Positions 1 to 8,800 of a stretch of DNA of 27,255 bases are shown one piece after another. Below the pieces are notes generated by a model. The model saw only the letters and a list, made by a program, of their open reading frames with translations, had not been told where the DNA came from and searched no databases. Position 1 is the first letter of the stretch. The number at the start of each line of letters is the position of its first letter. Both the position numbers and the translations under genes were made by a program. The stretch is from a virus, in the IMG/VR virus record IMGVR_UViG_3300047557_000497, positions 1-27,255 of that record, one strand, 5' to 3'.

Positions 1-509
1 GGGTGGACATCCCTGCCAACGTGCAGACAGCGCCGGCAGTCAACACTGAGGTCAGGAACTTCTTCGAGGACAAGAACCCGTTCCGCGAGGCGTCTACCGT
101 GCATGGAAGAATTACCATGAGCGAGCGCCCGCTGATCGTGGCCGGTATGGGTATCCGTCAGTCAGGCTCGCTGGGGCAGTTCATCCATTTCGTAGAGAAG
201 TACCAGATCCCGTTCATCACCACTTACGGTGCACAGGACTACGCACCCTACGATCACCCGCTGAACATCGGCACACCGGGAGTCAGGGGCAACAGGGCTG
301 GCAACTTTGCCATGCAGAACGCTGACTTGCTGCTGTTCTTGGGCACGTCGCTGGGAGCCACGGTCGTCGGCTATGACCCCAAGCAGTTCAACCCCACGGC
401 CTACAAAATCTACGTGGACATCGAGCGGGACGAGCTGAACAAGGACATCATCCCGGTGGATTGGAAGATCGAGACTAACCTCAAACAATTCTTTGGAGCC
501 ATGCTATGA
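1..509 (+). CDS. TPP-dependent enzyme, PYR end plus central domain (partial, first half of split enzyme)
   Basis: This is the 3' part of a gene cut by the left edge. The first complete codon (position 3) lies inside a VDIPANVQ stretch, which in acetolactate-synthase-type enzymes ends the N-terminal pyrimidine-binding domain, so the GTG there is an internal valine and not a start. The rest is a central TPP-enzyme domain (TPP_enzyme_M type): RPLIVAGMGIRQSG, then TPGVRGNRAGNFAMQNADLLL, then the LGTSLG and YVDIERDELN strands. The reading frame stops just after this domain, and the diphosphate-binding domain is encoded by the next ORF, which overlaps by ATGA. The likely role is carboligation or decarboxylation of a 2-keto acid such as pyruvate. 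The following epimerase suggests surface-sugar synthesis rather than branched-chain amino-acid synthesis; that is inference. The enzyme class is confident, the substrate is not known. Confidence 0.85.
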   Translation, partial: VDIPANVQTAPAVNTEVRNFFEDKNPFREASTVHGRITMSERPLIVAGMGIRQSGSLGQFIHFVEKYQIPFITTYGAQDYAPYDHPLNIGTPGVRGNRAGNFAMQNADLLLFLGTSLGATVVGYDPKQFNPTAYKIYVDIERDELNKDIIPVDWKIETNLKQFFGAML

Positions 510-1237
510 CGCGGGAAGAATGGGTTCAGAAGTGCCAGCATTGGAAGGCCAAGTGGCCTGTCATGCAGCCGGAGTATCTGAGCGACACTCACGGCCTGAA
601 CATCTATGCCGTACTCGAAGCCATCCACCAGCACAGCCCGGACGATGCAGTGATCATGTGCGACGCCGGGAGTGCCTTCTACATGGTGCCGCAGGCGTAC
701 AGGATCAAAGGCAAACAACGACTGGTCATGAGTCAATCACAAGGCGACATGGGCTGGGCGCTACCAGCAGCTATCGGCGTAGCAAAGGCAGGGGCCAAGA
801 ACGTCATAGCCATCATGGGAGACGGCAGCTTCATGTCCAACATGCAGGAGCTGGCAGTGATCCGCGAGCACGACCTGCCTATCAAGATCATCATCCTTAA
901 CAACAAGGGATACCTGAGTATCAAGAACACGCAGTCCAAGTTCTACGGCAACGTGCACGGCGTGGACAGTGATACCGGCCTATGGTTTCCAGACTTCCTT
1001 GATCTTGCCGATCCTTTCCACATCAACGCGGTCAAAGTCTGGGGTCATGCAGTCATGCACAAGTACATGCCGCAGGTCTTTGAGACAGTGACACCCTACA
1101 TCATGGATGTTCTGTGCTTACAAACCCAGAACATCCTGCCATCCCAGTCCTTCAAGGATGGCAAGCAGGCACCGCTACACGACATGATGCCTTTCCTATC
1201 TGACGAAGAACTAGCCGCTGAGATGGTGAACAAATGA
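506..1237 (+). CDS. TPP-dependent enzyme, diphosphate-binding (PP) subunit, second half of split enzyme
   Basis: This encodes 243 residues that form the C-terminal TPP_enzyme_C domain. The classical TPP/Mg motif is present: GDGS at residues 105-108, then NN at 132-133, with 24 residues between GDG and NN. DAGSAF near residue 50 and QGDMGWALPAAIG near residue 82 are also typical. The tail contains PFLSDEEL, resembling the ends of TPP enzymes in O-antigen loci. The start overlaps the previous stop (ATGA at 506-509), which implies translational coupling. Together with the upstream ORF it makes one acetolactate-synthase-like enzyme as two chains. Most members of this fold are single chains of about 550 residues. 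Two-subunit forms such as sulfopyruvate decarboxylase are split but lack the middle domain. A sugar-modifying role (YerE-like addition of a two-carbon unit) is possible but unproven. Confidence 0.88.
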   Translation: MTREEWVQKCQHWKAKWPVMQPEYLSDTHGLNIYAVLEAIHQHSPDDAVIMCDAGSAFYMVPQAYRIKGKQRLVMSQSQGDMGWALPAAIGVAKAGAKNVIAIMGDGSFMSNMQELAVIREHDLPIKIIILNNKGYLSIKNTQSKFYGNVHGVDSDTGLWFPDFLDLADPFHINAVKVWGHAVMHKYMPQVFETVTPYIMDVLCLQTQNILPSQSFKDGKQAPLHDMMPFLSDEELAAEMVNK

Positions 1238-2145
1238 AGATAGCCATCCTTGGAGCTACCAGCCAGATTGCCAAAGACCTGATCCTGTCCTTCAGCGACG
1301 AGCACCAGCTTGAGCTGTTCTCCCGCGAGGCCACGGCCATGGGCAGGTGGATGGTCGAGAACAACCTGCGCAACTACAGCAGCAAAACGTATTTCGACTT
1401 TCCTGCTACCAGCGGGCTGAACGCCATCATCAACTTCGTGGGCGCAGGCAACCCAGAGCGAGTCAAGAAGATGGGAGCAAACATCTTCAACATCACGGAG
1501 ACGTTTGACCGCATGGCTCTGGATTACCTTGAGCACAACAAGGACTGCCTGTACATCTTCATGTCCAGCGGCGCAGCCTTTGGGGACAACTTCTCCACGC
1601 CCGCAGATGCACAGAAGACTTGCGTGCTGCCTATCAATAACCTCCAGCCAGAGCATTACTACGGCGCAGCCAAGGCCATGGCAGAGATCCGGCACAGGGT
1701 AACTGACAGGAATATCATCGACCTGCGACTGTTCAACTACTTCAGTCACACGATGAGCTTAAAGCACAGGTTCATGATCACAGATATGATCAGAGCCATC
1801 CAGTACAGAGAGCCGTACCGCGTTGACCGCAACATCATCGTGCGGGACTACATCGGCCCGCTGGACTTCTACCAGATGATCAACGTGCTGCTATCCACAG
1901 ACAACATCAATACCGCCATCGATTGCTACAGCCGCCAGCCTGTGAGCAAGGACACGCTGCTTACCAAGATGGCCGAGCGGTACGGGCTGGAGTATGAGAC
2001 CACAGGCTACCAAGCTGGTATGCCTACCACTGGGATCAAGGAGAAGTACTACTCCACCAACACAGCGGCGTACGCACTAGGATACCGGCCCACCCTGACC
2101 TCGCTGGAGACCATCTTCATCGAAGCAGACAAGATCCTGAAATAG
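1234..2145 (+). CDS. NAD(P)-dependent epimerase/dehydratase or reductase (extended SDR)
   Basis: This 303-residue protein has the layout of extended short-chain dehydrogenases. An N-terminal Rossmann strand reads MKIAILGATSQIAKD, with the usual second glycine of GxxGxxG replaced, so the loop is degenerate. A serine cluster MSSGAAFG sits at 110-117 and the catalytic pair is Y143xxxK147 in YYGAAK. Length fits nucleotide-sugar epimerases, dehydratases and reductases. The start overlaps the stop of the TPP subunit by ATGA (1234-1237), so the two are probably co-translated. By analogy with yersiniose synthesis, where a TPP enzyme (YerE) is followed by a reductase (YerF), it could reduce a branched 4-keto sugar made by the preceding enzyme. 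That link is inference; the fold assignment is firm. Confidence 0.85.
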   Translation: MKIAILGATSQIAKDLILSFSDEHQLELFSREATAMGRWMVENNLRNYSSKTYFDFPATSGLNAIINFVGAGNPERVKKMGANIFNITETFDRMALDYLEHNKDCLYIFMSSGAAFGDNFSTPADAQKTCVLPINNLQPEHYYGAAKAMAEIRHRVTDRNIIDLRLFNYFSHTMSLKHRFMITDMIRAIQYREPYRVDRNIIVRDYIGPLDFYQMINVLLSTDNINTAIDCYSRQPVSKDTLLTKMAERYGLEYETTGYQAGMPTTGIKEKYYSTNTAAYALGYRPTLTSLETIFIEADKILK

Positions 2146-2146
2146 C

Positions 2147-2353
2147 ATGTGGTGCCCTTCTTGTGACAAACCTACGCAGGTGACTGACACCCGCAAGTAC
2201 CGGGACATTACCGGTACGTTTGACTTCGTACACCGTCAGCGCGTGTGCAGGCATTGTGACCACCGGTTCCTGTCCATCGAGATACCGCAGGAAGTCTGGG
2301 AGAAGCACTACAAACTACCGAAGAAATACAGGAGGGAAGATGAAGAAGAGTGA
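2147..2353 (+). CDS. Small NrdR-like zinc-ribbon protein
   Basis: This 68-residue protein has paired cysteines CPSC (C3, C6) and CRHC (C34, C37), spaced as in the zinc ribbon at the N terminus of the ribonucleotide-reductase repressor NrdR, followed by an RFLSIEI strand similar to NrdR's RFTTYE. NrdR is about 150 residues with an ATP-cone after the ribbon. Here the protein ends in a charged tail (KKYRREDEEE), so the ATP-cone is absent. The ATG lies one base after the epimerase stop. It may bind DNA or a partner protein through the ribbon, and it cannot sense nucleotides as NrdR does. Free-standing zinc ribbons are common in phages. Zinc binding is well supported, function is not known. Confidence 0.75.
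   Translation: MWCPSCDKPTQVTDTRKYRDITGTFDFVHRQRVCRHCDHRFLSIEIPQEVWEKHYKLPKKYRREDEEE
2331..2337 (+). promoter_or_regulatory. Ribosome binding site for the 65-residue ORF
   Basis: GGAGGGA lies two bases before an ATG at 2340. The spacing is short, but this is the only strong purine-rich site here. It supports the ATG at 2340 rather than the long upstream extension of the same frame, which runs through the zinc-ribbon gene. Confidence 0.5.
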
Positions 2354-2537
2354 GAGCTACAAAAGCTGGTCTGCCATGGATGCGTCAAAGCAGGGGGTGT
2401 TACAAGAGTCTGCCTTTTCCGCCGGATGGGATGCGGCTACCAAGCGGTGCATCGATATTCTCAAGACCACATACATCATCGACGACGGCGAAGACTATGC
2501 CCAGCTAGTTCTGGATCGAATCAATGAAGACAGTTAA
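2340..2537 (+). CDS. Small hypothetical protein (65 aa)
   Basis: The frame is open from 2220, but the sensible start is ATG 2340, which follows a GGAGGGA site and gives a 65-residue acidic protein. It contains SAFSAGWDAATKRCIDIL, an F-x-x-GW-x-AA pattern found in many small phage proteins, then an acidic stretch (IDDGEDYAQLVLDRINEDS). There is no signal peptide, membrane segment or catalytic motif. It overlaps the zinc-ribbon gene by 14 bases at its start and the Ref-like nuclease gene by 14 bases at its end, so it is embedded in the same operon. Function is not recognised. Confidence 0.6.
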   Translation: MKKSESYKSWSAMDASKQGVLQESAFSAGWDAATKRCIDILKTTYIIDDGEDYAQLVLDRINEDS

Positions 2538-2808
2538 GCAGTATATGAACGAGGTGGCAGAGATTGGCTGTGTGCTCTGCCATCATCTGGGCTACGGTCA
2601 CAGCCCTGCTCACCTGCATCATCCTCGCGACGCGGTTGGAGGAGCACAGAGAGCGTCAGATTGGCTGGTGATTCCACTCTGCCCGGAGCACCATCAGGGA
2701 CAGAGCGGATACCATGGGTTAGGAAGCAGGGGGTTCTATACACGGTACAAGCTCACAGAGTGGGACTTGATGGCCATGACTATTGAGAGGCTGCATAACT
2801 CTTCTTGA
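2524..2808 (+). CDS. Ref-like HNH-family nuclease (recombination enhancement function type)
   Basis: This 94-residue protein resembles the nuclease domain of phage P1 Ref, a RecA-dependent HNH-superfamily endonuclease, and related small phage proteins. Visible residues are C16-x2-C19 (CVLC), the histidine run HLHHP at about 30-34, CPEHH (C53, H56, H57) and H64 in YHGLG. Together these form a zinc site and a His-metal active site. The order (CxxC, HHPR, a WLVIPLCPEHH strand, then GFYTRYKLTEWDLM) matches the family as I know it. It probably nicks or cuts DNA in recombination or packaging. Its last 29 bases overlap the 3' end of the giant virion gene on the opposite strand. Family is fairly sure, in vivo role is not. 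Confidence 0.75.
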   Translation: MKTVKQYMNEVAEIGCVLCHHLGYGHSPAHLHHPRDAVGGAQRASDWLVIPLCPEHHQGQSGYHGLGSRGFYTRYKLTEWDLMAMTIERLHNSS

Positions 2809-5800
2809 CCTCCAGACGGGCTTCCTCCATCTGGCGGGCGATCTCCCCGATCAAAACCTTCATCCGGTCGATCTCTTCCTTCTTCTGAGCGCCGGTCATG
2901 TTCTCGTCGTTGCGAATAGCCTGGATTGCCTGACGCATCTTGGCCATATCCTTGGACGCATTGTCGTAGAACTTGGCCATGGCAATCTTGTCGCCCTTCT
3001 CCTTCAGGATCTCCTGCACCTTATCTGCCTGACCTAGCTGCGCGAAGTGCCGCATGTCAGCATAGGCTTGGCTGATTTCTTTGTTGTTCTCGTAGAAGGC
3101 CGTGACGTACTTGGACTGCGTAGCCGGCAGGGACTTGATGAATCCCATCGACAGAGTTTCAGTCCAGTTATTGTCAGGATAAGCAGACTTGGAAAACGGC
3201 ATCACAGCATAGTGCGACAGCCAAGATGCGGTGCTTCCGAGCCATCCGAAGAAAGCCTTGATTGTGTAATCAGTTTGCACTGGAGACAGTTCTTTGGATT
3301 CTGGCAGAAATACGTTTGCCACTTCTGACAATCCTATTGCCAGTGGGCTGGTCTTTTCTGCAATCCTTTGTGCTTTAGATAAACGCTCCATGCCCGCAGT
3401 CTCAATCGGCGCACCGGTAAAGCTGTCCTTGTTGGCGTACAAGTCCACCAGCGGCTTTGCGACCTGTGGAAGATTTACCGCAAAGGTGTCAGTCAACATA
3501 CGAGACAGGCTCTCTTTGAACACCTTGCCTTCTACACCTTGGTCGAAGATCTGCTCCGCCACGCGCTCGGCAATCGTACCAAAAGCGCCTACTTCAAACG
3601 GCTTTGGAATGCGATAAGCCTGATCCATTCCTGGCAACTTAAACCACCAGAAGTTGTCGCGATCCCACTGTTCGCGCTTCTTGAACTCATCGTCATCTTT
3701 GAATGCCATGTACAGCGCAAGTGATGCCAAAGCTACAGCAGACATAATGATGCTGAACTGCTCTGCCCGCTGCTTGTCTGTGGCCTCTATTGGCTTGCCA
3801 GTGGCCGTGTTGTAGATCACCCGGCTAGTTGGAATAATCCCATCCCTGCCCAATTTGTACAGACCCTGCACACGCGCATTCAAGAATGGAACTACTTGCG
3901 TCAGAAAGCGGAACGCAGGCCATGATCCCTGCATGGAAAAGTCCAGCATGTCGCGAGCGTAGAACGATGCCTCAAGATGGCTGTAGCCTTGCTCTTTCAA
4001 CTGCTTGTACAGCGCCATGCGGTTGGCAGATTCTGACTTGTTTCCCCACTCCTGATACTTGTTCCACAAGAACTGCGATGCCTTTTTAATTTTCTCAGGG
4101 GTGTCAAGAATTGTGTTTGCCGGAACACCTTTATCAAGTAACCGCTTGATAAGTTTTGCTTGGTCGCCCTCGTAATAAGATCCAAAGTTGAACACAGCAC
4201 CGCCGGCCAGCGCAGAGATATGCGCAGGATTGTTGCGGTCAGATGCAGCCCAACCTTGGATGACGTTCGCAAACGGGTTCTTCTTCAAGTCTGTCACAGC
4301 CATAGCAGACACAGAGTCGCGGATTAAGTTTCGAATCTTGAACGCCGGAGACAACGTGACACCAAACTGGAGCATATTCTTGAACCCGCGAGCCACCTCA
4401 AGGAACTTGGACTTCGGCCCCATGTAACCTATGGACATAATGGACTCTAGCAACAAAGGCTCCTTGACATCAAAGTAGGCTGGTTTGCCGTCAATCACAG
4501 TCTTGACCGTGCCTTTGCCGCTAGTCGTGTACTCTGGTTTTAAGGATCCGTCGCCCACCATCTCGCCTGTGCGACTGCTGTAAACCTTTCCATCAATCCA
4601 GTCTAGCCCGACCTTGAGGTTAGGATATGCGCCATCAAGCTTCATGGCCGCCTTGATGGTTGCGTTGGCTGCCTCGTTCTTCATGGCCGCAGACAGGATA
4701 TGACTCCAGTTCCGCAGGGTGTTCTCCATCAGATCACCGAACGGTTTCTCTCCGCCCTTGAGAGCTTTTGAGAAGTACTGGTTTACCAGACCTGACTGCG
4801 TGGCGGCAGCCTGAACGTCGCTGTTCTCGTCCAGCATCTTGTAGAACGGGATGTAGTTAATGTCACGGGCGTAAACCTTGTACGCCTCCTCATCAATAAT
4901 TCCCTGCTCTTTTGCAATTTTCAGCACTGACTGGTTCAGCTTGTTCATGTCTTTCTGAACTTGCTTGTAAACTTCTAGCCGAGACTTGTCCCCAATCTTT
5001 CCTGAAGATAACTGGTCGCGCCGCTCAACAATTTTAGGGTTGATCGACGGAGCCTTGATGCTGCTCTTGAGCTTGCCAATCTCTACGCGCTTGGATGTAA
5101 TTGCTTTATCAACATCACTTCTGTAGTCATCCAAACTTTTCCGCAAAGACTTGAGCGCATCTCTTTTCTTGGCAGAAGAAAGGCTGTCATCATCAATAAT
5201 CTTCTTGGTTTCTTTGTCAAAAGCTTTCCCAGCCTCTGTCTTCAGGCCGCCCATCCTCTTGATCTCTTGTTCAGCCGCAGAGATTTCATCGCGAGCACGG
5301 TTGGATTTTTCAGTAATCGCCGCATCACGTTGTAACGCCACCCAGATCTGGTAACGGTCAACCTCTGCCCCTACCGGCTCCAGCACCTTCAGCAGTCCTT
5401 TGGTGTCCTTGGCAATATCAAGAGCGCCGTCAGTCAGCTTGACCTCGCCGTTAAACAGAATGCCTTCCAGCGCACCGTCGATAGTCTTCGACATGCGGGC
5501 TTTCATGTACGCTTCTTGGCTGATGTCCTTGATAGACCGATACTGGTCGGCCACACCCTGCGCCAGCTTCATCCAGAAGTCGTCGCGCATCCCGTCAATC
5601 TTGTCGATGATGGTCTTGCGTTCAGGGGCAAAGACTGGCTCCAAGTCGGCATACAGATCGTCAGACACGCCCTCGAACTGACTCTTCTTGAGAGTGCGCT
5701 TTTGCAGAGATTTCTTGGCTTTTTGCTTGACCGCCTCAACTTTGCTAGGCTTGCCGGCCTGCTCGAACAGCGTACCTTGGACTGGAGCTTCATCCGGCCT

Positions 5801-8800
5801 TACACCAAAGCTGTACTGCTTGGAGATGATCCTGTCTCCAACCGTGTTTACATCTTCGTCAAGGATGGATTCTGTGGTCTTGACCAACTGATCGAGCGCG
5901 GTCAGGTATGGCTTGGTAACGTTCAGTATCTTGCGGATCAACTCCACAAGCTTGTCCATGATGGTCTGCTCGCCAACCTTGATCTCTGACAGGAACTCCT
6001 GCATGTCGCGGTCTGCAATACCCCATGCCACCAGCTCGTCAGGGCCGGTTAAAGGATTGATCTCACCTGCGTATACCTTCTCCATAAACGGAGTAAGACG
6101 GCCAGCCCGCACCTCTGTGTTGAAGTGTGTGACAACCTTGTTGAAAAGATCGCGCAGTTCCTTGACTATCGGATCATCACCTTTCAGCACGTTGATCTGG
6201 CCGACAGTGGCCGCGTGCAGCAGCTCATGCAGGACAGTGATGTACCGAGTGCCTGGCGGATAGCCTCTCTGATTGTCAACAACAGCAGCACCATTCAAGG
6301 TTATCTTGATGGATGCCATCTTCTGTTCACCGCGCTTACCAAAGTCGTACTCGGTCAAACCGCGAGCGGCAGACATTTTCAACGGACGGCGCTCACCAGA
6401 CGTAACCTCGAAGTCCAGCTTGATGCCGCGCTTGGCCATGCCGTTCAAGCGGTTGGAAACCTTCTGGGCGATGGCCTTGGCAAAGTCGTTGGGCGCATTA
6501 TCGACAGCCCATTGTGCCGCTTGCAGCAGAGTCTTGCCAGTCAGCTCTTTCTCGATGCGAGCGTGCTCCGGGTCCTTGTTGATGACTAATTTGGCCTGCT
6601 CGGAAACTTGTTTTGTTTTTGGTGGGTTGCTTTTATCTATAACAACAACCGCTGGAATATTTTGTTTTCCTAGCGCGTCAAGAGCATCAATCCTATGAGC
6701 GCCCTCTAAAATATAGTTGCCATCTCCAGAATAAACAACAATTAAAGGATTTATTTCCCCCGACTGAGATATTTGTTCTGCTAGATTTCTAGTCCTTTGA
6801 TCAAGGGCATCTAAATTTCCAGTTGCCGGCCCTGGCTCACCAAGATCAGATATTGGCACTGATCTAATACCAGGAAGAACCGTGTAATCTTCTAAAGAAG
6901 CTTGAATTGAAGAAAGATTTGGAACATCTTTTCTTACCGTAAGTCCATCAACTACTTCGCCGGGCAAAACTCTTGGCAAGGATTTTTCAAAATTTTCTTT
7001 ATTTTGTTCCGCAGCACGACCACGCCCCTCCTCCTTCAGAAGATCCTGATCTGGGAAGTACTCTTCTTCCTCGACAGGCTCTGGTAGCGGCTCTTCTATT
7101 CCAACAAACCCTTCTTCCGGCGCAAGCTGCGCAGCCTCTGCCCGACGCTCCTCTACCGGCAACTCTGACACCGCTTCTTGAGCTATGTCCGGTGATTTGA
7201 GTTCAGAAATGCGCTGGTCAATCTGCGATAGCTGCTCTGCGAAGTCGTCAATCTGACTTTGTGTTTCGTACTCAAGAATTTTTGATCTTGGATTTTGCGC
7301 TTCTTCTGAGCGCAGCAAATTCTTGATGTACTCTTGAGAATCCGAGGCATCAAAAGTACCGGAGTCATGGCGCATAGCAGGCGGCAACCACTTGTCCAAG
7401 ATGCCGTCTTCTACCAAGTCCGACAATATTGAAAATTTCTTGCCCTCTTTGGCAACCAGATATGCAACGGATTTTTCTGGGCTAATGTCAAAAACATCCT
7501 CTGGGCCAAGCCTGCCCTTCAAGGTTGTTTTCAAATCTCCAGACTTGTCCACGGCACTACCGCGCAGCGCACGCATCTGCTTGTCTAACTCGTTGGCTTG
7601 TTTGGTTAGATCCTTAATCTCAAGATCAACCTCAGACTTGGGCGGTTTAGCAGTCTCCAACTTCATGGTGGCGCGACGGAAGTCTGCCAGCGCCTGATTG
7701 ACGGATTCAGTGACCTCATCTTCAGGAATGGCACCTGACTCCATTTGTTGCCGTAACTGCATTAGCTCTGGACGCACAGGCTCACGGGCACGACGGATGC
7801 CGTCCATGATCATGTCCATCTTCAGTCCTTGCAGCTCTTGAATTCTTGCCTGAACCTCTGCCGATTTTGGCTGCTGTTTAAGAAACTCAACCTCTTGAGT
7901 GGCCTCACCATACGTCATGGCCGGACGTGCAATCTCTTCAGCAGTCGGCTCCTCAAACTCACCCCTTCGCTCAACCGGTTGGGGTTCGTATTTTTTCTGG
8001 AACTGCTCTTCTTCGTAACGCGCCAGATCCTCCCTAGTCATAGCCACAGATCCGTCCGGCAACGCAACAGGCACGAACGCACCCTTACCCTCCAACAACA
8101 ACGGGATCTGTTTTTCTTCTACTGGCTTAGGCTTTTCCTGTTCCTTCGCAATAGCAGTTTCTTCTGCTGGTGGTAACGTTTCCACCTGTTGCCTACGTGA
8201 CAACCCAGCAGCAGTGCCTAGTCCAGCGCCACCTACAGCCGCCATACCCATGGTTTCGCCCAGACCTTCTGTCAGGCTTTGATCGGGTTTGACGTTTCTA
8301 ATAGCCAAGTTTTGAAGTACTTTGCCTCCGCCTTCTTCCACCATCTCGGCAGCAGCTTCACCAGCACCACCCTTGACCATGCCAGCCAGCTTGCCACCCT
8401 TGATCGGGACTTTGGCCATAGCTTCTTCAATTGCACGGCCGCCAGGCAGGCTATTTACTAATCCTGAGAGCGCACCTGCTGCAATACCAACTGCTCTTGC
8501 GTAGCCAAGGACTTGGCCAGTAGCCTCTTCTGGGGATACACCTTTGCTGACCAGCTCTTCGTGCATCCGCTTGAAAGTCTCTGCGCCAACGTCAGCACCT
8601 TGCTGTACTGCGCCTGTAGCTACAGCGCCGCGCATAGCTCCAGTTGCCATGCCAGCCTTCGCAAGACCACGAGCTACAGCCAAGCCCGGCAGCAGGTTGG
8701 GAGCCTGCTCTGCGATAAAGTTTGTCAGCAGACCGGGATCCTTGACGGTCTCTATGAACGCAGTGATACCCGCCTTTACTTCACCTTCTGCACCAGCTTC

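Noticed and set aside
482-509. Programmed frameshift joining the two TPP ORFs
   Set aside because: No slippery heptamer was found before the stop codon, and the ATGA overlap gives a simpler coupling explanation.
493-900. 135-residue + strand ORF overlapping the TPP genes
   Set aside because: It lies in a different frame over a clearly conserved TPP domain and has an arginine/histidine-rich, unstructured composition.
1096-1749. 217-residue - strand ORF opposite the TPP and epimerase genes
   Set aside because: Both strands cannot be explained equally; the + strand frame has clear motifs (YxxxK, GDG-NN) and the antisense protein has none.
2815-2865. CCAGA...TCTGG inverted repeat near the convergent junction as a terminator
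   Set aside because: The stem is only five pairs with a 13-base loop and no T-run; it lies inside the giant gene.
5516-5989. 157-residue + strand ORF inside the giant gene
   Set aside because: It is antisense to a continuous 2104-residue frame with recognisable domains and shows no motif or ribosome site.
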